Assembly (NCBI GenBank): GCA_023267975.1 | Contig: JALNLA010000006.1 | Location: forward strand, 1 to 64,000 | Origin: Candidatus Terraquivivens ruidianensis | GTDB lineage: Archaea > Thermoproteota > Nitrososphaeria_A > Caldarchaeales > Wolframiiraptoraceae | DNA length: 64,000 nt | Direction of reading: 5' to 3' | In this document: positions 26,277 through 34,282 of the stretch, one piece after another | How positions within the stretch are numbered: position 1 is the first letter of the stretch | Layout: every line of letters starts with the position of its first letter | Position numbers and translations under genes: made by a program | The notes under the pieces: model-generated | What the model was told of the DNA's origin: nothing | Seen by the model: the letters and a program-made list of their open reading frames with translations, nothing else | The model's database searches: none

Positions 26277-27548
26277 TTAAGTAGCAGCCTCTATCGGCTG
26301 AAATAGTTCGACCTCAACCTCCTCGCCTTCATCGTAGCCCTCGATATCTTCTGGAACGATTAGCATACCGTTAGCTTTTGTAAGGGTTGAAATAAGACCT
26401 GAGCCAGTAAGCATAAGCGGTTCGACGTAATAGGCATCACCTTGCCTTATAACCTTAACCCTGATGAAGGACCTTACACCATGCGGGTTGGCAACCCTTC
26501 TGGTCAGCTTCCCCCTTATCGTAAGCTTAGGCTCCTCGGGCAGCCCAAGCATCATCTGAATTGAGGACTTCACAAAGTTCTGAAAACCTATAAGCGCGGC
26601 TACCGGGAGGCCAGACAACATGAAAACCGGCTTACCATCTATCATGCCGAATCCCGTGGGCTTAGCGGGTCTCATCATTATACCGTGAACCACCAGACCT
26701 GGCTTGCCTAAAGAGTTGATTGCATCAGGGACGAGGTCCAATTCACCAACGCTCGTACCTCCTGTGACTACGATGGCATCGGCCATCTTTAGTCCATTCT
26801 GTATGGATTCCTTTATACTCTCCAAATCATCAGGGATTGTTCCTAAATCCAAGACCTCACAGCCGATTTCTTTTAGAAGGGTCTTAAGTAGGGGTTTTGA
26901 ACTATTCACCACACTGCCTACCTTGAGCTCCGAGCCAACCTCGACTAACTCGCTACCGGTTGACAGAACTGCCACTCTCGGCTTACGTAACACCTTTACC
27001 TTTGGAATGTTTAATGCAGCAAGCGCACCAATATGCCACGGCCTTATTCTCGTTCCCTTCTTGATTACCAAATCGCCTTTTTTATAGTCCTCGCCTTTCT
27101 TTGACACATTTTGATATGGCGAAACGGGATACAATACCTCAACGAAGTCGCCTAATTTGTTCGTATGCTCAACCATAACGACCGCATTGGCACCATCGGG
27201 CAAAGGTGCACCCGTGTATATCTCGACGGCCTCTCCCCTACTGACCCTCGGTATGTCTGATGGGTTCATGCCTGCACATGCTTTACCTACGAGCTTTAAC
27301 TCCACGGGATTGTTCGGGGATGAACCGAAGGTATCTTCTGCGACCGCGGCGTAACCATCGACGGCACTCCTATCAAACTCGGGTAAGTCCATCGGCGCAT
27401 GTACGCCCTCAGCACATACCATATTTAAGGCATCCTCGAGCGTAACTTCAATTGTTTCGACTATGCGGTATTTAATAATCTCAGCCAGCTTTCGCCTGCT
27501 TTCTTCAAAGCTAACGAGCGTTGGGAAACCTTCCATACGTTTACGCAT
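26277..27548 (-). CDS. moeA: MoeA molybdenum/tungsten insertase (stand-alone)
   Basis: This 423-residue MoeA has LPEFDRSAVDGYAAVAED, the MogA-like domain VVTGGTSVGELDLVPDA, GLPVAALIGFQNF and a C-terminal domain IV. It is the first gene of moeA-moeA(fusion)-moaD. Archaea with both metals often carry two MoeA proteins, thought to be specialised for Mo or W; which is which is unknown here. It begins with ATG 27548, 94 bp after the end of the his operon. Confidence 0.92.
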   Translation of the reverse strand: MRKRMEGFPTLVSFEESRRKLAEIIKYRIVETIEVTLEDALNMVCAEGVHAPMDLPEFDRSAVDGYAAVAEDTFGSSPNNPVELKLVGKACAGMNPSDIPRVSRGEAVEIYTGAPLPDGANAVVMVEHTNKLGDFVEVLYPVSPYQNVSKKGEDYKKGDLVIKKGTRIRPWHIGALAALNIPKVKVLRKPRVAVLSTGSELVEVGSELKVGSVVNSSKPLLKTLLKEIGCEVLDLGTIPDDLESIKESIQNGLKMADAIVVTGGTSVGELDLVPDAINSLGKPGLVVHGIMMRPAKPTGFGMIDGKPVFMLSGLPVAALIGFQNFVKSSIQMMLGLPEEPKLTIRGKLTRRVANPHGVRSFIRVKVIRQGDAYYVEPLMLTGSGLISTLTKANGMLIVPEDIEGYDEGEEVEVELFQPIEAAT

Positions 27549-27641
27549 AAATTATCCAGCCAGCTATATTAATAACATCAGAGATAAAGCTTTTTGTAAC
27601 AACGCAGTGCTGATTTCCTAACCTAAAAAGCTCGAATATTT

Positions 27642-27974
27642 TTAAAGAAAGAGTTTCCTGAAGAAACAGGTTCTGTTCCCGGTGTGGCAAGCAACACCTT
27701 CCTGCTCGACCACATAAACCAACGAGTCGTTATCGCAATCAACAAGCACTTCAAAAACTCTTTGTACATTACCAGACGTCTCACCCTTCATCCATATTTT
27801 GTTTCTTGATCGACTAAAGTAATGTGCGTAGCCGGATGCAAGCGTCCTCTCGACCGCCTCTTTGTTGGCATAAGCAAGCATCAACACCTCGCCTGTCCTC
27901 CTGTCGTATGCTACCACAGGGATAAGTCCTCCGGATTTCTCGAAATCCAACTCGTCAATCTTTACACGATTCAT
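27642..27974 (-). CDS. hisI: Phosphoribosyl-AMP cyclohydrolase
   Basis: HisI opens the purine ring of PR-AMP, the third step of histidine synthesis. The 110-residue protein has [33 protein letters not shown] and the metal-binding [10 protein letters not shown] and [13 protein letters not shown]. It lacks the HisE (PR-ATP pyrophosphatase) domain often fused to it, and no hisE lies in this operon. It is the last gene of the operon and overlaps hisF by 4 bp. Confidence 0.94.
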   Translation of the reverse strand: MNRVKIDELDFEKSGGLIPVVAYDRRTGEVLMLAYANKEAVERTLASGYAHYFSRSRNKIWMKGETSGNVQRVFEVLVDCDNDSLVYVVEQEGVACHTGNRTCFFRKLFL

Positions 27975-28735
27975 AGCCTTACGTGTACCCCTCTCTCCTT
28001 AAGATATCTCTTCACAACAGGAATCGGGTATTCGTCATAGTGGAATATGGAAGCTGCAAGGGCAGCATCGGCGCCGGCCTCGAATGCTTCAAGGAAATGC
28101 TCGGGCCTCCCACATCCACCGCTCGCAATAACGGGTATAGAGACGTTGCTTGATATAGTGTGCGTCAGTACAAGGTCATAACCATCCTTCGTGCCGTCCA
28201 TATCAATTGAAGTTAGCAAAATCTCACCAGCCCCCAGCTCCTCTACTCTTTTTGCCCATTCCACAGCATCGATGCCAGTAGGTTTCCTACCACCGTACGT
28301 GTAAACTTCAAACCACAAACCATCTTTAGTGTAGGCCCTTTTGGCATCTATAGCGACGACGACGCACTGGCTCCCGTAAATGCCCGAGAGTTCCCTTACG
28401 AATTCTGGGTTCTCTACGGCCGCCGTGTTCACGGCCACCTTATCGGCACCGTTGGTCAATATATCGTGAGCATCTTTAACAATCCTTATGCCTCCCCCTA
28501 CAGTAAAAGGTATGTCAAGCACCTCGGCGACCCTCCTAACCACATCTAACAATATTTTTCTTTTTTCAAAAGACGCTGTTATGTCCAAGAAGACGAGCTC
28601 GTCGGCTCCATCATCCCTGTACTTAAGGGCAAGCTCTACGGGGTCTCCTACATCCCTGAGTCCTACGAACTTCCTGCCCTTCAGTACCCTTCCGTGGTCC
28701 ACATCAAGGCAGGGAATTATTCGTTTTGCCAGCAC
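27971..28735 (-). CDS. hisF: Imidazole glycerol phosphate synthase, cyclase subunit
   Basis: HisF is the TIM-barrel subunit that joins ammonia from HisH with PRFAR to make imidazole glycerol phosphate and AICAR. It begins [18 protein letters not shown] with the catalytic Asp, and shows [15 protein letters not shown] and the second catalytic Asp in [15 protein letters not shown]. Its 254 residues are the family length. It is separated from hisA by one base. Confidence 0.96.
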   Translation of the reverse strand: MLAKRIIPCLDVDHGRVLKGRKFVGLRDVGDPVELALKYRDDGADELVFLDITASFEKRKILLDVVRRVAEVLDIPFTVGGGIRIVKDAHDILTNGADKVAVNTAAVENPEFVRELSGIYGSQCVVVAIDAKRAYTKDGLWFEVYTYGGRKPTGIDAVEWAKRVEELGAGEILLTSIDMDGTKDGYDLVLTHTISSNVSIPVIASGGCGRPEHFLEAFEAGADAALAASIFHYDEYPIPVVKRYLKERGVHVRL

Positions 28736-28736
28736 G

Positions 28737-29465
28737 CTAAGACCCCCTTACTACGGATAATAAGTCTTCCACGTTAATTGTACCTTCATATATAGCTCTT
28801 CCGAGTATTATGCCCCTAGCGCCCAACCTGTAAAGGGCAACCACATCTTTTATGGAAGAAATGCCTCCGGCCGCATATATTGAGACATCCTTCACACTTA
28901 CCGCTTCTATCACCGTTTCTAGATTCGGACCTAATAACGTCCCATCCCTCTCAACATCCGTTAACAGGAATGACCTGATACCCTTATCCCTTAACCGAAA
29001 GATTGTGTCTACCACTTTGGCACCCGTATTGCTCTTCCAACCCTCGACGACGACGCTATCACCTTTAAAGTCCAAAGCAACAATAAACTTTTCGGGTCCA
29101 AACCTCTTTAACATTTCGTGAAATACTTCTGTTTTTTTGAATACAACAGTGCCGAGCACAAACCTACCGATACCCGTACTCACGTACTCATTCAGTATTT
29201 CAACGTCCCTTATCCCGCCGCCAACCTGTATCGGTAAGCTGACGTTGACGGCAATCTTTTTAATGTGCTCGAAATTATTGCCCCTACCTAAGGCTGCATC
29301 AAGGTCAACTACATGAATGCCGTCAAACCCTAGCCGCTCCCATCTCTGCGCTACAAAAACTGGGTCGTTACTGTACACTATAGCCTGGTTTGGGTCGCCC
29401 TTAATAAGTCGAACAACCTTGCCTGACATTATATCGACGGATGCCCATATCTCCATCGTATTCAC
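28737..29465 (-). CDS. hisA: ProFAR isomerase
   Basis: HisA catalyses the Amadori rearrangement of ProFAR to PRFAR. The beta-alpha barrel (242 residues) shows [17 protein letters not shown], with the usual catalytic Asp, [19 protein letters not shown] and the second Asp in [15 protein letters not shown]. It overlaps hisH by 4 bp and precedes its paralogue hisF, the standard order in his operons. Confidence 0.94.
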   Translation of the reverse strand: MNTMEIWASVDIMSGKVVRLIKGDPNQAIVYSNDPVFVAQRWERLGFDGIHVVDLDAALGRGNNFEHIKKIAVNVSLPIQVGGGIRDVEILNEYVSTGIGRFVLGTVVFKKTEVFHEMLKRFGPEKFIVALDFKGDSVVVEGWKSNTGAKVVDTIFRLRDKGIRSFLLTDVERDGTLLGPNLETVIEAVSVKDVSIYAAGGISSIKDVVALYRLGARGIILGRAIYEGTINVEDLLSVVRGS

Positions 29466-30058
29466 GCCCTACACATTCTTAGAAAATTCTTTAGTATAGC
29501 AAAACCCGCGCTTGAAGATTTCTCTGGATGGAATTGTGTTCCAACGACATTTTTCTCTGCCACTATTGAGGGGAACCTTATGCCGTATTCTGTCTCCGCT
29601 ATCGTCGTTGATGTGCTTTTTGTTTGTGGGTAATATGAATGTACAAAGTATGCCCAAAACTCGTTGCTTAAACCTTCAACGATTTCGTGATATGATTTGA
29701 CCTCAACAACATTCCAGCCGATTTGAGGTACTTTGACGTTGCTCGGAAGCCTAACGATTCTACCTTTTAAGAAACCAAGCCCCTGGCCCTCACCTTCCTC
29801 GCTAGATTCGAAAAAGAGCTGCATACCTAGGCAAATCCCCATAATCGGTAGGCCGGTTTCTTTTAGCTCTTCCAGCACGTGACTTAGTCTTTTGAGCAAC
29901 TTGGAGGCTGCGACGAAATTGCCAACGCCAGGCAAAATCAGAGCGTCTAGCGGTGCTCTTATCTCGTACGATATCTCCGGGTTAGCGCCGACCCTAATCA
30001 AGCTATGCTTTATGCTGTAAAGATTTCCCACACCGTAATCTAATATAACCACCCTCAA
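29462..30058 (-). CDS. hisH: Imidazole glycerol phosphate synthase, glutamine amidotransferase subunit
   Basis: HisH hydrolyses glutamine and channels ammonia to HisF. The class I amidotransferase triad is visible: Cys in MGICLGMQLFFE and His-Glu in GTQFHPEKSS. The N-terminus VVILDYGVGNLYSIKHSL is typical. The gene (198 residues) overlaps both neighbours by 4 bp. Confidence 0.95.
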   Translation of the reverse strand: MRVVILDYGVGNLYSIKHSLIRVGANPEISYEIRAPLDALILPGVGNFVAASKLLKRLSHVLEELKETGLPIMGICLGMQLFFESSEEGEGQGLGFLKGRIVRLPSNVKVPQIGWNVVEVKSYHEIVEGLSNEFWAYFVHSYYPQTKSTSTTIAETEYGIRFPSIVAEKNVVGTQFHPEKSSSAGFAILKNFLRMCRA

Positions 30059-30630
30059 AGCGTTCCCTTCACGCTAACCCGTCCTCTTCCTTCATCAAAC
30101 GAGATGGCTTGTCTCAAGGATATCGCCAACGCTTTCGTGGCCGCCTCAACTTTGTGGTGGTCATCCTCGCCGTAAAGCACCAGCATGTGCGTCGTAGCCT
30201 CCAGCGAAAACGTAAGCGACCTGAAGAAGTGATATACGTCTTCTTTCATGATGTCCTCTATTTGCAAACCGTCTATCTTAAGCTTCACAACCGCATAAGG
30301 TCTTTTAACTAAGTCAACGCTTACGACCGCCAAGGCGTCATCCATGGGCACGAGAGCATAGCCAAATCTCCTGATGCCTTCCCTATTACCCAAAGCTTTT
30401 GATGTAGCTGAGCCAAGTGTTAGGGCCACATCTTCGACGACGTGATGTGTAAGGTCGCCCGTTGCTTCTACGACTATATCCACCATACTGTGTGCTGCCA
30501 ACGTCGCTATCATGTGGTCGAGAAATTTTATACCGGTCCTAGATTTTGCAGTACCCCGTCCATCTAGGAGTACGTCTACAAAGATGTTCGACTCCAGTGT
30601 CCTCCTTTCAACGGATGCCCTTCTCTCCAT
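30055..30630 (-). CDS. hisB: Imidazoleglycerol-phosphate dehydratase
   Basis: HisB makes imidazole-acetol phosphate. It is the short, dehydratase-only form (191 residues), with the manganese-binding motifs FLDHMIATLAAHSM, HHVVEDVALTLGSA and GEDDHHKVEAATKALA. The histidinol-phosphatase domain fused in some bacteria is absent; the HAD gene directly upstream may supply that step. Confidence 0.95.
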   Translation of the reverse strand: MERRASVERRTLESNIFVDVLLDGRGTAKSRTGIKFLDHMIATLAAHSMVDIVVEATGDLTHHVVEDVALTLGSATSKALGNREGIRRFGYALVPMDDALAVVSVDLVKRPYAVVKLKIDGLQIEDIMKEDVYHFFRSLTFSLEATTHMLVLYGEDDHHKVEAATKALAISLRQAISFDEGRGRVSVKGTL

Positions 30631-30632
30631 AC

Positions 30633-31811
30633 TTAACTCCCCTTAGCATATACAAGTAGGTCTGGAAGCTCGTTCGCGGTTGGTATTATGACGTCCGCAC
30701 CCTTCTCTGCAAAATACTCGACTTTTAGGTCCGGTGTGTTACTGCTTGCATACACGCCGGCGAATACAAACCTATTCATTATCTCGTTGGCATTTTTCGT
30801 TGCCAAGAGATCCTCCGCCGAGTCTCCGACATATAAAACGTTTCTCTCCGGTAGTAAGTAAGATACTGCCTTAAACAGGCAATATGGGTCCGGTTTTCCC
30901 ACTTTCTGAGCTTCCGAACCTATGACCCGGACCTCATCGGCCAAGAACACGGCTGCCTTTTGGTTAAAGTACTCAAAAAGTTTTCCTAAGACCTTCTTCG
31001 CCGACCACCTGTCTCTACCGGAGGCAATCGTCAAGTTGGAATGACCGACTATCCTCTGTAGTTTTATCAAAGCCTCTTCTTCAACTAAGGGTTTCTCATT
31101 TTTAAATAAACCTAGTGTGTTGAAGAAACTCGGTTTTGTACCGTATACAGCCTCCACACCATCCGCACCATAGAAGAGTTCATCAAAGACCGTCACGAGG
31201 AGACATTCTCCAAACCTTCCTGGATAACCTAGCAACCTCCTAAACTGGTGAAGGCCGTTTATGAGGCCTTTTTTAGTCGCGGCCTCATCTATCATGGCAT
31301 CAATCTCATATCTCTCAAGCTGGATTCTACCCTTCATAACCCTCCTGAGCGTCTCTATGAACTCATTTTGATGTTCTTGGAAAGATACCTTACATTTTGT
31401 TCCTTTAAGGTTATTAGACAGGAAATTTATGACATCGACCAACGGTTCTTTTACTTCCAAGTTAGTCATTATATCTGAAAAACGCTTGACGCATTCTTCG
31501 GGCATGCTTAGAAACGCCCACTCACTCAGCACGTAAGTTGTATCCCAATCGTTGTTAAAACCACCGCACAATCTAAGGGCGTCGATCTGAGCATCTGTCG
31601 TGATTGGTTCACTAACATCCCCCAATATTATTGAGAAGACATGTTCTACTGTTTTGTGTATAGCTTTGTTGTACGAGTCCCTGATGTCTATAAGAACACC
31701 GTCGCAGTCAAAAATTATGGTATCGATGTTTGCTAACAGGTCTTTAGACCCCTCTTTTATCTTAATATGCTGACCGTTAATCTCCAGCGTGTTATAGGCT
31801 GACTTTTTCAT
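30633..31811 (-). CDS. HAD-superfamily phosphatase in the his operon; candidate histidinol-phosphatase
   Basis: The 392-residue protein has the HAD nucleophile motif IIFDCDGVLIDI (about residues 33-44), a long helical cap of about 200 residues, the Thr/Ser motif TIASGRDRW and the acidic motif VLYVGDSAEDLLAT. It lies between hisC and hisB, 2 bp from hisB, and overlaps hisC by 4 bp. No other histidinol-phosphate phosphatase is in the operon, so I infer this step; the large cap and general HAD motifs do not prove it. It is longer than typical HAD phosphatases. Confidence 0.8.
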   Translation of the reverse strand: MKKSAYNTLEINGQHIKIKEGSKDLLANIDTIIFDCDGVLIDIRDSYNKAIHKTVEHVFSIILGDVSEPITTDAQIDALRLCGGFNNDWDTTYVLSEWAFLSMPEECVKRFSDIMTNLEVKEPLVDVINFLSNNLKGTKCKVSFQEHQNEFIETLRRVMKGRIQLERYEIDAMIDEAATKKGLINGLHQFRRLLGYPGRFGECLLVTVFDELFYGADGVEAVYGTKPSFFNTLGLFKNEKPLVEEEALIKLQRIVGHSNLTIASGRDRWSAKKVLGKLFEYFNQKAAVFLADEVRVIGSEAQKVGKPDPYCLFKAVSYLLPERNVLYVGDSAEDLLATKNANEIMNRFVFAGVYASSNTPDLKVEYFAEKGADVIIPTANELPDLLVYAKGS

Positions 31812-32908
31812 ATCAGTGCCTTCAGCTCCTCGACCAATCTGCTGTTCATCTCTGGCAAGCCTACCGTTATCCTATAAGCATAACCCTTGGTAAAAATTTT
31901 ACCAATCTTTCTTATGTAAATTCTTCTGGACGCGAGCTTATCTCCTAGCGAGCCGTCGTCGGTTAATACATTAACAAGTATAAAGTTAGTTTTGGAATCA
32001 AATACCTCGATGCCGCTTAGACCATTCAGTGCCCGCTGAAGCACTTTCCTTTCCTCTTTCAATCCTTCAATGTAAGGCATGAGCGTATCATGGTTCTCAA
32101 GCAATTTTAGGGCAACCCTGAGCGTAACGCTAGAAACGCTATACGGCCGGAGCACCCTACTCCTCAATAACTCTGCCAGCTCGGTGTTCGCTACTAAGTA
32201 ACCAAGCCTTCCGCCTGCGATACCATAGGTCTTTGAGAAACTTCTGAGAACCACTAAGTTTTGATACTCAATAATCTTTGTTATGAGCGAAAAGTCCGCA
32301 AAGTCCACGTAAGCCTCATCGAGGACGACGAGGCCCGGAAAAGATTCCACTATGCTAAGCACAGATTCTTGGGGGAACTGGTTGCCGGTAGGATTATTCG
32401 GTGAACAGATGAAAATCACGCCCGACTTTCCCGCTGCCTTAAGTACGCTTTCACTGTCCATCGATAGGTCATCATTTAGCGGTACTTCGACAAATTTCAC
32501 ACCGTGTACCTTTGACCTCATGCGGTATAACGAAAAAGACGGCTTTAATGAGACCACTTTATCCCTCGGTTTCGCGAAAGAGTAAATGATAGCATCGATA
32601 AGTTGGCTACTACCGCTCCCCATTACGATTGACTCGGGAGGTACTTTTAGCTTTTTCGCAAGCACCTCCGTAAGTTGCTTATATTCAGCTACCGGGTAAA
32701 GTCTAAGGTCTACTTCAGAGGCTACCTCACGCAGTATCTTTGAGATAAGTTCCTTCGGGATGAAATAATTTTCGTTTGCGTCAAGCTTTATCAATGGTTC
32801 GGAATGTTCGATTTTGGCATTCCATAACTCGGGAAAGGTGTAAGGCTCCAGCATGCTTAGCCTCTTGAGCTTCCCTTCCAGCCAAGTTCCAGAATTTTTC
32901 TCTTTCAT
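31808..32908 (-). CDS. hisC: Histidinol-phosphate aminotransferase
   Basis: HisC is a PLP aminotransferase of fold type I that converts imidazole-acetol phosphate to histidinol phosphate. The PLP-binding Lys is in RSFSKTYGIAGGRLGYL; upstream are KLDANENYF, CSPNNPTGN and VVLDEAYVDF. The 366 residues and operon position support the assignment over other class II aminotransferases. Confidence 0.94.
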   Translation of the reverse strand: MKEKNSGTWLEGKLKRLSMLEPYTFPELWNAKIEHSEPLIKLDANENYFIPKELISKILREVASEVDLRLYPVAEYKQLTEVLAKKLKVPPESIVMGSGSSQLIDAIIYSFAKPRDKVVSLKPSFSLYRMRSKVHGVKFVEVPLNDDLSMDSESVLKAAGKSGVIFICSPNNPTGNQFPQESVLSIVESFPGLVVLDEAYVDFADFSLITKIIEYQNLVVLRSFSKTYGIAGGRLGYLVANTELAELLRSRVLRPYSVSSVTLRVALKLLENHDTLMPYIEGLKEERKVLQRALNGLSGIEVFDSKTNFILVNVLTDDGSLGDKLASRRIYIRKIGKIFTKGYAYRITVGLPEMNSRLVEELKALI

Positions 32909-32920
32909 GTGTATATCACA

Positions 32921-33886
32921 TCAGCGTGGAATATCTTCTAATGGAAGTATCAACTGAGGTTCATGAACGACGAGTCCTTGCGCCAACCTTCTTAGAACTG
33001 GCAGTAGTTTAAGAAACTCTTGCTTATCAACGATCGTGTTTACCGAGTACCAACCTTTCGCAGACAATGGGCTTATCGTGGGTTTCTTCAAAGCTGGAAG
33101 ACTATTAAGAAGTTGCTCGAGGTTTTCCTCCTTGACGTTGACGAAGATGTGTAGTTTCTTTCCACCGTCGATTACGCCTTTCAGCATGGTCATAACGTCC
33201 AGTATCTTCTCGCGTTTGTCCGGCGTATTTAAGGACTTTTTGTTTGCTATCAGAACAGCCGACGACTCGAGTATCACCTCCACTGGCCTTAGGTTGTTTT
33301 GCTCAAGGGTTCTACCAGTCTCGATAACGTCTATTATAGCATCAGCATCCTCGGGCGGCTTTGCCTCCGTGGCGCCAAACGATAAGAAGATGCTCACGAA
33401 GCGGTTTGTCCCTCTTTTCCACCAAGGCGTTATGACAAGTGGCTCCTCATCCTTAAACCATTTTTTGTATATCTTATAATTCTTTACATGCTGCGCCGAT
33501 ATGTTCAAGTACTCGGTAGAAATCCTTACACTCCTGCCGTCATTCCAGTAGCGTTCACAAAGTTCTGGCAAAGAGTTAATACCTATGCTCTCAGGAAGGG
33601 CGACAACGAGCTTAACCCTGCCATATTCTAAGTCCATCAGTACCTCAACGTCCGCGTTGGTCTCGCGTATCCAGTCGATGCCGGTTATGCCTAAATCCTG
33701 AGAACCTTCGGCGACGAATATCGGAATCTCTTGAGGTCTCAATATTTTAAGCTCGATTTCCGGGTCATCTACGATCGGCCTATACGTCCTCTCTTGGCCG
33801 CGTAATCTATACATGGCTTTTTCCAACAGCTCAAACGTATTCTTCTCGAGAGAACCTTTTGGTATGGCAAACTTTATCTTGGCCAT
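32921..33886 (-). CDS. hisG: ATP phosphoribosyltransferase, long form
   Basis: HisG commits ATP and PRPP to histidine synthesis. The protein (321 residues) begins IKFAIPKGSLEKNTFELL and includes QDLGITGIDWI, and its PRPP-binding loop is represented by ADAIIDVIETGRTLEQNNL. A C-terminal ACT-like regulatory domain (about residues 235-321) marks the long, HisZ-independent form, which histidine inhibits. It is the promoter-proximal gene of the operon. Confidence 0.94.
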   Translation of the reverse strand: MAKIKFAIPKGSLEKNTFELLEKAMYRLRGQERTYRPIVDDPEIELKILRPQEIPIFVAEGSQDLGITGIDWIRETNADVEVLMDLEYGRVKLVVALPESIGINSLPELCERYWNDGRSVRISTEYLNISAQHVKNYKIYKKWFKDEEPLVITPWWKRGTNRFVSIFLSFGATEAKPPEDADAIIDVIETGRTLEQNNLRPVEVILESSAVLIANKKSLNTPDKREKILDVMTMLKGVIDGGKKLHIFVNVKEENLEQLLNSLPALKKPTISPLSAKGWYSVNTIVDKQEFLKLLPVLRRLAQGLVVHEPQLILPLEDIPR

Positions 33887-33925
33887 ATAATGCCACCAAC
33901 TCTCATAAACCGTAGGGAAGGCTTC

Positions 33926-33942
33926 AGCCTAAATTTTAGGCT
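33926..33942. promoter_or_regulatory. Perfect inverted repeat upstream of the his operon
   Basis: AGCCTAAA-T-TTTAGGCT, two 8-bp arms around one base, lies 40 bp before the hisG ATG. Depending on where transcription starts it is either an operator at the promoter or, from the TATA at 34030-34037, a hairpin in a leader of about 120 nt. No known protein site is recognised. Confidence 0.5.
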
Positions 33943-34029
33943 AAGGATAAAGGCAAACGGCACGATGAACTTGACCAACCTCTTCGGCCAAGACCCTCCC
34001 CACGTTTGAACATGCTGAATAGCGGCCCG

Positions 34030-34037
34030 ATATATAA
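34030..34037 (-). promoter_or_regulatory. Candidate TATA box of the his operon
   Basis: The minus strand reads TTATATAT. A transcript beginning about 26 bp downstream (near 34008) would carry a ~120-nt leader to hisG and include the inverted repeat at 33926-33942. Read on the plus strand, bases 34031-34038 are TATATAAG, so this element could also fire the other way. Confidence 0.4.
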
Positions 34038-34135
34038 GATTTGCTCAAAGGGCAATTTGGCTTGTAACAACTCCATGAATTTTGTCAGCATGCAAGAAAA
34101 AATTTTTCCCGTTTGCGGACAGAATTGAGAGAGCA

Positions 34136-34255
34136 TTAATCGTAAGTCTTGGCGGCTTCAGCGATATTCGATACAGGGACATAGGGTCCGAGGGTACCAT
34201 CGTACGCTCCGATTCTGAGGTGAGAACCTGCAGGAAATTTTTCTGCGAACGTCAC
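34136..34255 (-). CDS. Possible 39-residue protein after thrS
   Basis: From GTG 34255 the frame encodes a protein-like sequence containing HLRIGAYDGTLGPYVPVSNI, with hydrophilic ends. It lies 27 bp after the thrS stop on the same strand and could be cotranscribed with it; TTG 34258 is an alternative start. I do not recognise it. It may be a real small protein or the remnant of a longer gene. Confidence 0.3.
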   Translation of the reverse strand: MTFAEKFPAGSHLRIGAYDGTLGPYVPVSNIAEAAKTYD

Positions 34256-34282
34256 CAATAAAAAGAGCCGTAAAATCCATAC

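Larger units (their letters stand above)
33887..34282. other. 396-bp region between thrS and the his operon without a clear full-length gene
   Basis: It holds the inverted repeat at 33926-33942, a bidirectional TATA-like element near 34030 and a possible 39-codon gene at 34136-34255. A 66-codon minus-strand frame at 33936-34136 has a composition unlike its neighbours (SSSSCRLPLSLA at its end) and spans the regulatory elements, so I do not call it. I found no tRNA or obvious guide-RNA boxes here. Confidence 0.6.

Noticed and set aside
33936-34136. 66-codon minus-strand open frame between thrS and hisG
   Set aside because: Its residue make-up (Cys, Ser, Leu rich, with a serine run) is unlike neighbouring proteins, and it covers the his promoter elements; only the shorter frame at 34136-34255 looks protein-like.
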